The position numbers and the translations under genes were made by a program. A stretch of DNA of 64,000 bases, from the NCBI GenBank assembly GCA_020854055.1, contig JADZGD010000020.1, positions 62,001-126,000 on the forward strand, in the 5' to 3' direction. The notes under the pieces are model-generated. The model was not told the DNA's origin and made no database searches. It saw nothing but the letters and a program-made list of their open reading frames with translations. The DNA comes from Bryobacterales bacterium (GTDB lineage: Bacteria > Acidobacteriota > Terriglobia > Bryobacterales > Bryobacteraceae). Positions 35,271 to 43,589 of the stretch are shown here, piece by piece (within the stretch, counting starts at the first letter, position 1; each line of letters opens with the position of its first letter).

Positions 35271-35547
35271 GGCGGCCCCCGCCGGCGATGCTCGGAACGA
35301 TGGAGATGGTATCTGCTTCGCTCACCGGAGTCGCCTCCTTGTTCAGATAACGGATATCTTCGTCGTTGAGATACACGTTAACGAAGCTGCGCAACTTGCC
35401 TTCGTCGTTGTAGAGATGGCGGCGCAGGTCCTGGTGCCGGCCGGTGAGGGCGTTCAGCGCTTCTCCCACGGTGGAGGCCGTCACGTCCACGGCATTGTTC
35501 TTTTCGGCGTACTGCCGTAGCGGAGTTGGAATCAGAATCTTAGGCAT
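35260..35547 (-). CDS. cysO: Ubiquitin-like sulfur carrier CysO with C-terminal extension
   Basis: A 95-residue MoaD/ThiS-fold protein. KILIPTPLRQYAEKN, RRHLYNDEGKLRSFVNVYLNDEDIRYL and DTISIVPSIAGG match CysO of the Mec/CysO pathway. In characterised CysO the chain ends at the Gly-Gly that becomes the thiocarboxylate; here AGG (88-90) is followed by five more residues, GRHAG. They come from overlap with the moeZ start. Removal by the adjacent JAMM protease is expected before activation. The gene lies 3 bases after mec. Confidence 0.9.
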   Translation of the reverse strand: MPKILIPTPLRQYAEKNNAVDVTASTVGEALNALTGRHQDLRRHLYNDEGKLRSFVNVYLNDEDIRYLNKEATPVSEADTISIVPSIAGGGRHAG

Positions 35548-35550
35548 AAA

Positions 35551-35979
35551 TCAGGGATGTCCCTCAATGACCAGTTCTTCACGGTCCGCCCGGGTCTGGT
35601 CGGCGTCGGGCAGCCAGCTGTTGGCGTGGTCGAATTCGCCATTCCGGATGGAAAGCACCACGAACGAATACCACGGGCAGGAGTTTTTGAGGTCGGTCTG
35701 TGAAAAGTAGGCGCCACAATCCGGATGGGAGTGGTAGATGCCGATGAGATCATGCTCCCGGGAGCGGGCTTCGCGTTCGGCCGCGAGCAGGTCCTCGGGA
35801 TGGAGTTCGTAGTAGGAGCCCTGTTCGCCCTGATAAGAATTAGGCAGGCTGATGACGATGTCAACGTGTTTGATCTCACCATCGCTCGTGCCCAGCATGG
35901 CGCCACAGCATTCATTCGGATAGGTAGCCTTGGCATGGTCGATCATCTGTTGCCATGCCCGGCTCTGTATTCTAATCAT
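35551..35979 (-). CDS. mec: Mec-type JAMM (JAB1/MPN) metallopeptidase
   Basis: A 142-residue zinc peptidase. The JAMM ligands are present: Glu23 in NECCG, His83 and His85 in YHSHPDCGAYFSQTD, Ser93 and Asp96. The Mec protein of Mycobacterium releases cysteine from the CysO-cysteine adduct. The ATG at 35979 overlaps the cysM stop by 8 bases and the stop is 3 bases before cysO, so all four genes are one operon. The same active site could also trim the CysO C-terminus. Confidence 0.93.
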   Translation of the reverse strand: MIRIQSRAWQQMIDHAKATYPNECCGAMLGTSDGEIKHVDIVISLPNSYQGEQGSYYELHPEDLLAAEREARSREHDLIGIYHSHPDCGAYFSQTDLKNSCPWYSFVVLSIRNGEFDHANSWLPDADQTRADREELVIEGHP

Positions 35980-36961
35980 CCCAGAAACTCGCCGTCAGAT
36001 ATCTGGACGCGCTGTCGCACAGCACGGTAACCACGGTACCGCTCTGGCCTTGCTCCGCCATTGTCTCGGCCACCTTCAGCGCGGCGGCGACGTTGCCACC
36101 CGATGAGATGCCTGCCAGGATGCCCTCTTCGCGCGCCAGGCGCCGGCACATGCGGTAGGCATGCTCGGTCTCGATCCAAATGTTATCGTCGGCGAGTGAG
36201 GGGTCGTAAATGGATGGAACCACCGCCGTCGGCATGTGCTTCAAGCCCTCCAGGCCATGAAAGTCCGATGCTGGTTGCATGGAGATCAGGCGCACGCCGG
36301 GTATTTCCCGCCTCAGGCGGCGGCCCACGCCCATGAAGGTGCCGCTGGTGCCTAATCCGGTCACAAGGTGGGTGATGCGGCCGCCGGTTTGTTCCAGAAT
36401 TTCCACCGCCGTTGTCTCGTAATGGGCCTTCCAGTTAGCGGGGTTGTTGAACTGATCGGGGTAGAAATACCGTTCGGGATCCTGCTCGAAAATCTGGCGG
36501 CACTGCCGGATGGCGCCGTCGGTTCCTTCGGCCGGATCGGTCAATACCAGTTCGACGCCGTAGGCCCGTAAGGTCTGGCGGCGTTCCAGGGAGGCGTTCA
36601 TCGGCAGGCAGATAGTTACCCGGTACCGGCGTACCGCGGCGATCATTGCGTAAGCTATTCCGGTGTTGCCGCTGGTGGCGTCCAGAATAATTTTCGTGGA
36701 ATCCAGCCGCCCGGTGCGCTCCCCGTCCAGAATCATATTTAGCGCGGGCCGGTCCTTGACCGAGCCACCGGGATTGAAATATTCCGCCTTGGCATAAATT
36801 TCGATGCCGGGGAGATGTGCAGCGACGCGCCCCAGGCGGAGTAAGGGTGTCCGGCCGATTCTGGACACCAGATCGTGGGCCGCATCCAAACCCGAAGATG
36901 GAGCTGAATACACGGTAGACATCAACCCAGGTAACGCTGCTCCTATTGTATGAATCTCCAT
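35972..36961 (-). CDS. cysM: Cysteine synthase CysM, CysO-thiocarboxylate dependent
   Basis: A 329-residue PLP enzyme. The ATG at 36961 has GGGA 6 bases upstream; GTG 36997 and ATG 36922 are alternatives. Schiff-base Lys in YFNPGGSVKDRPA (about K69), the substrate loop DATSGNTGIAYA, THLVTGLGTSGTFMG for PLP phosphate and GISSGGNVAAAL. GSVKDRPA and the C-terminal SASRYL are features shared with mycobacterial CysM, which takes O-phosphoserine and CysO-thiocarboxylate to give CysO-Cys. First gene of the cysM-mec-cysO-moeZ operon, which supports that assignment over ordinary O-acetylserine sulfhydrylase. Confidence 0.92.
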   Translation of the reverse strand: MEIHTIGAALPGLMSTVYSAPSSGLDAAHDLVSRIGRTPLLRLGRVAAHLPGIEIYAKAEYFNPGGSVKDRPALNMILDGERTGRLDSTKIILDATSGNTGIAYAMIAAVRRYRVTICLPMNASLERRQTLRAYGVELVLTDPAEGTDGAIRQCRQIFEQDPERYFYPDQFNNPANWKAHYETTAVEILEQTGGRITHLVTGLGTSGTFMGVGRRLRREIPGVRLISMQPASDFHGLEGLKHMPTAVVPSIYDPSLADDNIWIETEHAYRMCRRLAREEGILAGISSGGNVAAALKVAETMAEQGQSGTVVTVLCDSASRYLTASFWDD

Positions 36962-37076
36962 TATTCCCGTCAAGATAGTGGAGATTGTTTGAGCCACCGT
37001 CCGCGTTTCCGCTTCTCCTCATGTTTTGGATTCATTTTGCCGATGAAGGTTTGGGCGGCAAACGACCCTCAGTAGA

Positions 37077-38288
37077 ATGTCGACGGCAAGTGTCAACAAG
37101 ACGGCAAAGAGCTGGAATGCTCTTCTGATCAGCCCGAATCGAGATATGGTAGCGGAATTGACACCGATCCTGTTGGATCGGCTGCCGTTGGTTCCGGTAA
37201 TCGATCTCGGGGCATATCCTCCACTGCGAACTCTCAAGGAAATTGCGGCGGCGCGAACCCCGGATCTTTGTTTTCTCGATGTCACCAGTGACCAGGAGCG
37301 GGCTTTCGGTGTAATCACGGAGCTTACGGCCTTGCGGCCGGGAATTCAGGTCGTAGCGATGATCGGTGAAAAGAATCCCGACCTGATCCTGCGTTGCCTG
37401 CGGCAGGGCTCCAGTGAGTTCCTGATCAGGCCGTTCACCGTCGATCAGATTGAACCGGCGCTTGAACGGGTATCTAAGATGTATGGCGGCGGAGCGGCGG
37501 CGGATGCCTCGGCCCGGATTATCTGTGTCATCCCGGCGAAGGGGGCCTGCGGCGCCAGTACCATCGCCTGCAACCTGGCCTTCCAGTGGAAGCGATTTGG
37601 TGTGAAGCGGATTCTGCTCGCCGACCTCGATCCGCTGACCGGTACGGTATCCTTTCTGCTGAAGATCAGGTCCAACTACAGCTTTATCGATGCGCTCGCC
37701 CGCGGCTCGGCCCTCGATCCCGATCTATGGCGCGGAATGGTGGCGTCGTCGGGAGACATCGACGTCATGCTCAGTCCGGAATCTCCGGTAGACGGCATCA
37801 ACGAGTTGCAGGATGCCACGCCCCTCATCGAATACGCCCGCGGCAATTACGATGCAGTGATCGTCGATACCAGCGGCGCCTACGGTGACTGGAGCCTCAC
37901 GCTGGCGGCAAACTGCGACGACCTGTTGCTGGTGACCACCAACGAACTTCCGGCATTGCAGGCGGCGCAGCGAACACTCGCCTATCTTGAGCGCAACCGC
38001 ATCGACCGCTCCAAGATCAAGCTGCTGATCAACCGTTATAACCGCGAAGTAGGCTTGAACAAGGAAATGATCGAGACAGCCCTGCACTCGGAGGTCTTTC
38101 AGTTGCTCCCCAGCGACTATGAAGCGGTACAACGGGCGTTGATGGAAGGCAGGCAGGTTCCCTCGACCAGCGGGTTTGGCAGGAGTCTTGCGGCCCTGGC
38201 CGATCGTCTGAACGGGAAGCACGAAGACGCTTTGCCGCAGAAGAAACCAAGTGGGATCTTCGGGCTGTTTTCGTTCCTCAACCGCTAA
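37077..38288 (+). CDS. cpaE: CpaE/TadZ-like pilus-assembly ATPase
   Basis: A 403-residue protein. Residues ~13-135 form a receiver-like domain without a standard phospho-Asp pocket (WNALLISPNRDMVAELT, DLCFLDVTSDQERAFG, GSSEFLIRPF). A MinD/ParA-like ATPase follows with a deviant P-loop PAKGACGAST (~153-162), LLADLDPLTGTVSFLL and YDAVIVDTSGAY. CpaE/TadZ positions the Tad or Flp pilus machine at the cell pole. The rest of that operon is not adjacent; a secretin lies 10 kb away. No Shine-Dalgarno sequence precedes the ATG. Its stop overlaps the SET-domain gene by four bases. Confidence 0.85.
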   Translation: MSTASVNKTAKSWNALLISPNRDMVAELTPILLDRLPLVPVIDLGAYPPLRTLKEIAAARTPDLCFLDVTSDQERAFGVITELTALRPGIQVVAMIGEKNPDLILRCLRQGSSEFLIRPFTVDQIEPALERVSKMYGGGAAADASARIICVIPAKGACGASTIACNLAFQWKRFGVKRILLADLDPLTGTVSFLLKIRSNYSFIDALARGSALDPDLWRGMVASSGDIDVMLSPESPVDGINELQDATPLIEYARGNYDAVIVDTSGAYGDWSLTLAANCDDLLLVTTNELPALQAAQRTLAYLERNRIDRSKIKLLINRYNREVGLNKEMIETALHSEVFQLLPSDYEAVQRALMEGRQVPSTSGFGRSLAALADRLNGKHEDALPQKKPSGIFGLFSFLNR

Positions 38289-38770
38289 TCAGCCAGATTG
38301 ATCGTTCCCCGGCACTTTCTTGCGCCACATTTACACGGAACCCGCTCGACGTTCCGGGCAAAGTGGTAATCCACGGTCAGCTCCTCGCCCTTCCGGATGG
38401 AACGAAGCGTCATGTAGAGAATGTGCCCCTTGAAAATTCGGGTTACCAGGTTGGGCTCGCAGCAATGGTTAATGTATTCGGCTCCGCTTCCACCCACCGA
38501 TCCATCCAGGCACCAGTAGTCGTTCAGTGCGAAAAGATAGGTCAGCTTGGCGTTGGAGCGGCGCTTGGTCTCCATGCGGCTGATCTTCTCACCGGTGTAT
38601 TCAACCACCTTGCGATTCGCGGGGATATCCTCGGCGGCAAATACTCCCCAACGGTGAATTTTGGATGGTTTCAAGCGGAGATGGAAATTACAAAAACGAG
38701 AATCGATCGATGGTGGCGCGGCGCTGGTTGCGCCGGCCGCGCCATTGTTGGCAGAGGTTTGCGTTGGCAT
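38285..38770 (-). CDS. SET-domain protein lysine methyltransferase
   Basis: A 161-residue protein from ATG 38770. After a disordered Ala/Ser/Thr-rich N-terminus of about 25 residues, the SET fold starts RLKPSKIHRWGVFAAEDIPANRKVVEYTGE. Catalytic motifs: INHCCEPN (~100-107, the NHS/C-x-x-PN motif), ELTVDYHF and a post-SET zinc cluster CKCGARKC (~146-153). It would methylate lysine in a protein using S-adenosylmethionine; the target in bacteria is unknown, with HU or ribosomal proteins possible. A strong hairpin lies 18 bases upstream of the ATG. Confidence 0.85.
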   Translation of the reverse strand: MPTQTSANNGAAGATSAAPPSIDSRFCNFHLRLKPSKIHRWGVFAAEDIPANRKVVEYTGEKISRMETKRRSNAKLTYLFALNDYWCLDGSVGGSGAEYINHCCEPNLVTRIFKGHILYMTLRSIRKGEELTVDYHFARNVERVPCKCGARKCRGTINLAD

Positions 38771-38788
38771 CCGGGCAGATCGGGTGGC

Positions 38789-38817
38789 GCCGCGCCTTCC
38801 AGCGGGGAAGGCGCGGC
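38789..38817 (-). terminator. Perfect 12-bp hairpin between a small ORF and the SET gene
   Basis: GCCGCGCCTTCC at 38789-38800 and GGAAGGCGCGGC at 38806-38817 are exact reverse complements with a 5-base loop. On the minus strand it begins 11 bases after the small-ORF stop and ends 18 bases before the SET-gene ATG. There is no T-run, so it may act as an attenuator, an RNA-stability element or a translation block for the SET gene. Confidence 0.5.
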
Positions 38818-38828
38818 AATCCAAGCAC

Positions 38829-38942
38829 TCAAAACTTCTTATCCTGAACGGCTCTTTTCTTCGATTTCCGGCGTAGTAGCATTGCCGCCACACACAGCAG
38901 GGCAAGAATGCTGCTCACCAGCATTACGGTTTCCGTCGACAC
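38829..38942 (-). CDS. Small single-span membrane protein (37 residues)
   Basis: A GTG at 38942 preceded by AAGGAG at 9 bases opens a 37-codon frame. The product is STETVMLVSSILALLCVAAML followed by a strongly basic tail LLRRKSKKRAVQDKKF: one transmembrane helix with a positive cytoplasmic end. The good ribosome-binding site and the membrane-protein composition support a real gene. Function unknown. It lies between mdh and the SET gene in the same direction and ends just before a perfect hairpin. Confidence 0.6.
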   Translation of the reverse strand: MSTETVMLVSSILALLCVAAMLLRRKSKKRAVQDKKF

Positions 38943-39008
38943 CGATTCGAACTCCTTCGCAAGATTCTACTCGAAATCGAATCCTGACGAAAGACTTTTG
39001 GCCGTAAT

Positions 39009-39947
39009 TCAGGCATTCATCTTAGATTGAATCACGTTTACCAGTTCCTGAACGGCGGCTGCGCTCTTGTCCAGTTGAGCCTTTTCGCCGGCGTTGAGCT
39101 GGATCTGGTAAATTTTTTCGATTCCGTTGGCGCCCAATTTCACCGGTACACCGGCAAAGAGTCCATGGATGCCATACTCGCCTTCCAGCAGCGCGGCGCA
39201 CGGCAGAACCTTCTTCTTATCTTTGAGAATCGATTCGACCATCTCCACGGTAGCGGCCGATGGCGCGTAATAGGCGCTGCCGGTCTTCAGATATTTCACA
39301 ATCTCAGCGCCGCCGTCACGCGTGCGCTGCACCAGGCGGTCGATGGTGGCCTGATCCATCAACTCGGTGAGCGGGATTCCCGATACGTTGGACAGCCGTA
39401 CGATCGGCACCATGGTGTCGCCGTGTCCGCCCATCACCACCGCCGTTACGTTCTCCACCGAGACACCGAGTTCGGCGGATATGAACGTCCGGAAGCGGGC
39501 GGTGTCCAGCACCCCGGCCATGCCGATGACGCGGTTCTTGGAAAACTTCGATACCTGGTAGGCGGTCCAGCACATGGCGTCCAGCGGGTTGGTCACCAGG
39601 ATCAGGATCGCATTGGGCGAGTATTTCACCGCCTGCTCGGTAGCCGTCTTCACCACCTCGTAATTGGCCATTAACAGGTCGTCGCGGCTCATGCCCGGCT
39701 TGCGCGGGAATCCGGCGGTAACCACGACGATGTCGGAGTTGGCCGTCGGTTCGTAGTCATTGGCGCCGGTAATACTGACGTCATAACCTTGAATGGGGCC
39801 GGACTCGAGCAGGTCCAGGCCTTTCCCCTGCGGGACTCCATCAACCACGTCCACCAAAACCACGTCGGCCAATTCCTTGTCGGCGATGCGCAGCGCGCAA
39901 TTGGCGCCGACATTGCCCGCGCCAACAACAGTAACTTTTTTTCGCAT
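39009..39947 (-). CDS. mdh: Malate dehydrogenase
   Basis: A 312-residue LDH-like malate dehydrogenase of the citric acid cycle. N-terminal NAD fold [21 protein letters not shown], cofactor-discriminating Asp in VVLVDVVDG, mobile loop [19 protein letters not shown] with the substrate-binding Arg residues, [24 protein letters not shown] and the catalytic His in [10 protein letters not shown]. The PRKPGMSR loop assigns malate over lactate. AAAGAG lies a few bases before the ATG. TATAAT lies 62 bases upstream on the same strand. Confidence 0.96.
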   Translation of the reverse strand: MRKKVTVVGAGNVGANCALRIADKELADVVLVDVVDGVPQGKGLDLLESGPIQGYDVSITGANDYEPTANSDIVVVTAGFPRKPGMSRDDLLMANYEVVKTATEQAVKYSPNAILILVTNPLDAMCWTAYQVSKFSKNRVIGMAGVLDTARFRTFISAELGVSVENVTAVVMGGHGDTMVPIVRLSNVSGIPLTELMDQATIDRLVQRTRDGGAEIVKYLKTGSAYYAPSAATVEMVESILKDKKKVLPCAALLEGEYGIHGLFAGVPVKLGANGIEKIYQIQLNAGEKAQLDKSAAAVQELVNVIQSKMNA

Positions 39948-40009
39948 ATCAAAACTCTTTTTGTAAGCACCGCCCGCTGCCGTCTGGCGGCAACGCGAAC
40001 GCCTCAGCC

Positions 40010-40015
40010 ATTATA
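40010..40015 (-). promoter_or_regulatory. Candidate -10 element (TATAAT) upstream of mdh
   Basis: A perfect TATAAT on the minus strand, 62 bases before the mdh ATG at 39947. The -35 region is GC-rich with no TTGACA match. A leader of roughly 55 bases would follow. Confidence 0.35.
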
Positions 40016-40043
40016 ACGGCTACGATGGGATTACGCCTGCGCG

Positions 40044-41321
40044 CTACAGAGTATAGGTCCACATCAGATAGGGAGCCAGCAGGTTAGCGCCCTTGGTGGA
40101 CTGCTTCAGATACTCCCCGGCAAAAAGGTATCCGACACCGCCGGTGAATTTCAGCCGCTTGGAATGGATGTAATTCACATACGTGTCCAACTCGTTGCCG
40201 ACGTGGCTGCTGGTGGCGGCCGGATTGCGAACTACCGGCGCGCCGCCGGCGGCATAAAGGGCGTCGGCCCTCGAGTCCAGCCAGAAGGAATGGTAGTCCG
40301 CATTCAGCCTCCACTTGGGCTGAAGATTCCATTCGATGCCGCCGGTGGCGTCGTGCATGTTGCGCCAGCCGACCTGATCGGCGATGCCGTAGCGGTAGTG
40401 GTTGGTCGGATAGAGTTGGTCAAACGTGCCGGCACGGCCGTCCTTGGGATTCTTATCGCCGGTTGCGTGGTTGTATTCGATGACTACTCTCGGCGCTCGT
40501 GCGGCGGTGCCGGTGGTGTAGCCCAGGCGCGCAAACGAGGCCCAGGCGTGCACCGGGTCCCCGGAAACGTGTCCGGCCTGTGCGGCCGTTTCCAGGTTGT
40601 AATCGAAGCGGCGTGGAAGTTTCCCCTTGCCGTGCAAGCCGAACGTATAGACGCGGGCATTTCCCCCATGCCCCAGTTCGCCAATCGCGTGGCTGGTCGT
40701 CTTGAGGAACAGATAAGATTGCCATACGCCCTCCGGCACCATCCGGTCAAACGACGAGTAAACGCCGTGGAACTTGTTGTTGAAATGAGGACGGTCGAAT
40801 TTGCCCTGTACCGGGACGACTACGGAGGAAGCGAAACCGTCGAGCCGCATGCCCGGCTGCTGCCAGGACAGCCGCACGGCATCGAAGGTGCGGGCCACGT
40901 TGCCCCAGTCGGTGGCGCCCACCAGACGCTCTTCGCCGAAGGCCAGTTCCTGCCGTCCGGCGCGCAGGCCTACCCGGCCCTTGCCGGTATCGCCCAATTC
41001 GAAATAACCCTGCCGGAGATCGAAGCTGTCGGCGACCGTGGATGGGACCGGATTGTCGTAGCCCAGTGCCCGCGCGTCCTGCCCCTGAACGAAAAACCGG
41101 AGCCAGGGCGCCGCTTGGATTCCAAGGTTGAGGCGAAGCCGGTGAAGATAGTAATCATCGCTGCGACTCGGATCGAAGCGGATGTGGTTGAAGCCCTCCA
41201 TGCGCCCTCGGATCTCGGCGCCGGCGGTCAACCAGGAAGGCAACCCGAAAGTGGCATCGGCTGCGGCAGTGACGGTACCTAGTAGCAGGCCAGCCGTCAG
41301 AACAAGTGGAACTCGCTGCAT
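40044..41321 (-). CDS. Outer-membrane beta-barrel protein, alginate-export type
   Basis: A 425-residue protein with a signal peptide (QRVPLVLTAGLLLGTVTAAA). The mature chain alternates short amphipathic strands rich in Tyr, Phe, Arg and Asp, with LTAGAEIRGRMEGFN, DDYYLHRLRLNLGIQAAPWLRFFVQGQDARAL and LRAGRQELAFGEERLVGATDWGNVARTFDAVRL. This pattern, in particular GRQELxxGxxRLVG.xDW, is that of the alginate-export (AlgE-like) porin family, which forms channels for anionic or hydrophobic solutes. The substrate here is unknown. It runs in tandem with mdh, 96 bases upstream of it. Confidence 0.82.
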   Translation of the reverse strand: MQRVPLVLTAGLLLGTVTAAADATFGLPSWLTAGAEIRGRMEGFNHIRFDPSRSDDYYLHRLRLNLGIQAAPWLRFFVQGQDARALGYDNPVPSTVADSFDLRQGYFELGDTGKGRVGLRAGRQELAFGEERLVGATDWGNVARTFDAVRLSWQQPGMRLDGFASSVVVPVQGKFDRPHFNNKFHGVYSSFDRMVPEGVWQSYLFLKTTSHAIGELGHGGNARVYTFGLHGKGKLPRRFDYNLETAAQAGHVSGDPVHAWASFARLGYTTGTAARAPRVVIEYNHATGDKNPKDGRAGTFDQLYPTNHYRYGIADQVGWRNMHDATGGIEWNLQPKWRLNADYHSFWLDSRADALYAAGGAPVVRNPAATSSHVGNELDTYVNYIHSKRLKFTGGVGYLFAGEYLKQSTKGANLLAPYLMWTYTL

Positions 41322-41384
41322 AAACTCAGTTCTCAGATTCGCACGAATCGCTTGATTACACCCTCGGTTCTTATCGGCTGGTGA

Positions 41385-41390
41385 TAGAAT
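41385..41390 (+). promoter_or_regulatory. Candidate extended -10 element (TGaTAGAAT)
   Basis: TAGAAT with a TG one base upstream (41382-41390) ends 6 bases before the ATG at 41397, placing transcription start at the start codon. No ribosome-binding site precedes this ATG. Confidence 0.45.
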
Positions 41391-41396
41391 TCCGCC

Positions 41397-43556
41397 ATGG
41401 TGCGACTCTGGCTCACCCGTCTGTCGCTCGCGCTGGCCCTCGCCGCGCTGTTTGCCGCCTGTTTTCCCGGTTCCCGTTTACCGGCCGAAGACTGGCCGGC
41501 GGATTGGGAGAACGCCGCCACCGGCGCCCGCGAAGTACTCGGGAGGATGATTGGCATGTATCCCGGCTCCGTTCAGCCGGCGGCCCGCAAGCTTGTCGAT
41601 TCCTTTCTGGCGGAAGCGAAACAGCTCTCCGACAAACGAGCCGGCTTGCTCAACCACCGCGATACCTTGGCCGCGGCCGAATTGGACACAGGGCTGGAGA
41701 AGGTCCGTCAGCAGTCGGGTGAACTGGCCCGCCGGCTCGACCCGGCACTGGCGGACGATCGGTCCGTGATCCGGTTGAGCGGGCAGACGACGGAGCGGAA
41801 CGTCGATGCCGCCGTTGGCTCGACGGCGGTAATCGTTCACCGTCAAGGGGAGCGGGACGCGCCTCCGGCCTTTGCCTGGCGTCACATCGATCTCGCTTCG
41901 GGCGAACGTGAGCGAAGTGTAGAGCCGCCGCCGCAGGCAAATTATTACGCCGTGCTCGAACTGGTAAACGCCATCCCCGGTTCGAACGATTACACGTTCC
42001 ACCTGGGCGCCGATACCGTGAAGCTGAAAGTCACCGCGCCTGAGCGCTACCGGGTGCGCGTGACCCTTCTCGGGCCCGATGGCGCGCCAACCGAGGCTGC
42101 CGTGGGCCTTTACGCCGCCGGCGGGCAACTGTTGACTCCAGACAACGCGCTTGATTTCGGCGCGGGCGGTTTTGCTTACCGTCCGGTGAACTGGCGGGAG
42201 CACAACAACACGCGGTTCTGGCCTGGGGCCGCGGCCCATCTCACGCGCTGCTTTTTCGTCCGGGGCGGGTTCTCGATTCCGCTGCCGGCGGGCGGTTACC
42301 GGCTCATCGTCACCAAGGGTCCCGAGTTTCTACCGGCCGATATGACGCTTGAGGTGAAGCCGGGCGATGAGACGCGGCAGCGGGTACAGTTGAAACGCTG
42401 GGTGGATATGCCGGCCAAGGGCTGGCAGTCGGGCGACTGCCACATCCACTACCAGCGTTCGAGCAGGGAAGCGAACCAGCGCCTGCTGTTGTGGTCCCGC
42501 GCCGAAGACCTGCGGATGAATAATATCCTCCGCATGGGAGATGCCCGGGAAACCTACTTCGAACAGTACGCCTTTGGCTCCCGCGGCCGCTTCCTGGCGC
42601 CAGGCACCGCATTTGTGCCGGGGCAGGAAGACCCGCGCACCGCGGTGATGGGCCACACCATCCAACTGAATCTCCAGGCGCCGGTGCGCGATCCGTCGCA
42701 CTACTATCTCTACGAGAACATCTTCGAGCAGACGCGCCGCCAGGGCGGGCTGGCTGGTTACGCGCACGTGAACGCGGACCTGTTCAACGTACACCGGGAC
42801 ATGACGCTCAATGTTCCGCTGGGCAACGTCGACTTTGCTGAAATCTGCGAGTTCGGATACATCAAGACCGGACTCTGGTACGAGTTTCTGAACCTCGGCT
42901 TCAAGCTCGCCGCCGCCGCCGGAAGCGACGCACCCTGGGGCGGTACGGTGGGCGATTCGCGAGTCTACGTCTACACCGGGCGGGCCTTTAGCGCCGACGA
43001 TTGGTTCAGCGGCCTGCGCCGCGGCCGGACCTTTGTTACCACCGGCCCGATGCTGGAGCTCACCGTGGACGGGAAGTTGCCTGGGGATGAGATTCGCCTT
43101 GCCGCCGGCCGCAAACTTCGCGTTCACTCCGCCGCCTCGGCCGGCTATCTGAATCAGCCCATGGGGACGCTGGAGATCGTGGTGAATGGAACGGTTGTGC
43201 GCAGCCGGCCGGTCGAATCCGGCCGCGCCGGGCTGGACTTCGACCTGCCGCTCGAGCACAGCGCGTGGGTCGCGGCGCGCACCGGGGGAGCGCACACGAC
43301 GCCGGTGTACGTAACCATTGCCGGAGAGCGCCACTGGGCCCGCGAGCGCGCGGCTGAATTGATCGCCACCCGCGAGAAACAGCTGGGCGAAATCGAGGCT
43401 TTGTTGGACCGGGACAATGCTACCGGACAGGGATGGCGGGGCGCGTGGGAGAGCCCGGAGGCCTGGCGGGCAGGGCGGGAACGTGTGCGGGAGTCAATCG
43501 CAACAGCGCGCAGCTTCTATCAGCGCCTGCGGGCCGAAGCCGCGCCATCAAAGTGA
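41397..43556 (+). CDS. CehA/McbA-family metallohydrolase
   Basis: A 719-residue exported protein. The signal peptide (VRLWLTRLSLALALAALFAACF) is followed by a helical region rich in Leu and Ala (~35-130), a beta region to ~340, and the PHP-like CehA domain. That domain opens GWQSGDCHIHYQ with the first metal-binding His pair, followed by AVMGHTIQLNL, GYAHVNADLF, VPLGNVDFAEICEFG, AAAGSDAPWGGTVGDSRVYVY and RGRTFVTTGPMLEL. CehA/McbA hydrolases cleave carbamates and other esters, but environmental members are mostly uncharacterised. The C-terminal ~70 residues are helical (ARERAAELIATREKQLGEIEALL). Confidence 0.82.
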   Translation: MVRLWLTRLSLALALAALFAACFPGSRLPAEDWPADWENAATGAREVLGRMIGMYPGSVQPAARKLVDSFLAEAKQLSDKRAGLLNHRDTLAAAELDTGLEKVRQQSGELARRLDPALADDRSVIRLSGQTTERNVDAAVGSTAVIVHRQGERDAPPAFAWRHIDLASGERERSVEPPPQANYYAVLELVNAIPGSNDYTFHLGADTVKLKVTAPERYRVRVTLLGPDGAPTEAAVGLYAAGGQLLTPDNALDFGAGGFAYRPVNWREHNNTRFWPGAAAHLTRCFFVRGGFSIPLPAGGYRLIVTKGPEFLPADMTLEVKPGDETRQRVQLKRWVDMPAKGWQSGDCHIHYQRSSREANQRLLLWSRAEDLRMNNILRMGDARETYFEQYAFGSRGRFLAPGTAFVPGQEDPRTAVMGHTIQLNLQAPVRDPSHYYLYENIFEQTRRQGGLAGYAHVNADLFNVHRDMTLNVPLGNVDFAEICEFGYIKTGLWYEFLNLGFKLAAAAGSDAPWGGTVGDSRVYVYTGRAFSADDWFSGLRRGRTFVTTGPMLELTVDGKLPGDEIRLAAGRKLRVHSAASAGYLNQPMGTLEIVVNGTVVRSRPVESGRAGLDFDLPLEHSAWVAARTGGAHTTPVYVTIAGERHWARERAAELIATREKQLGEIEALLDRDNATGQGWRGAWESPEAWRAGRERVRESIATARSFYQRLRAEAAPSK

Positions 43557-43574
43557 ACAGCAGCATCACAGCGC

Positions 43575-43580
43575 TATCAT
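43575..43580 (+). promoter_or_regulatory. Candidate -10 element (TATCAT)
   Basis: TATCAT ends 9 bases before the ATG of the 55-residue membrane protein at 43590. Confidence 0.25.
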
Positions 43581-43589
43581 GGAAGCCGA

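Noticed and set aside
40164..41282. 372-codon plus-strand frame opposite the outer-membrane barrel gene
   Set aside because: The minus strand has a signal peptide and barrel motifs; the plus frame has neither.
42330..43334. 334-codon minus-strand frame inside the CehA-like gene
   Set aside because: The CehA frame is continuous with metal-site motifs; the antisense frame is chance.
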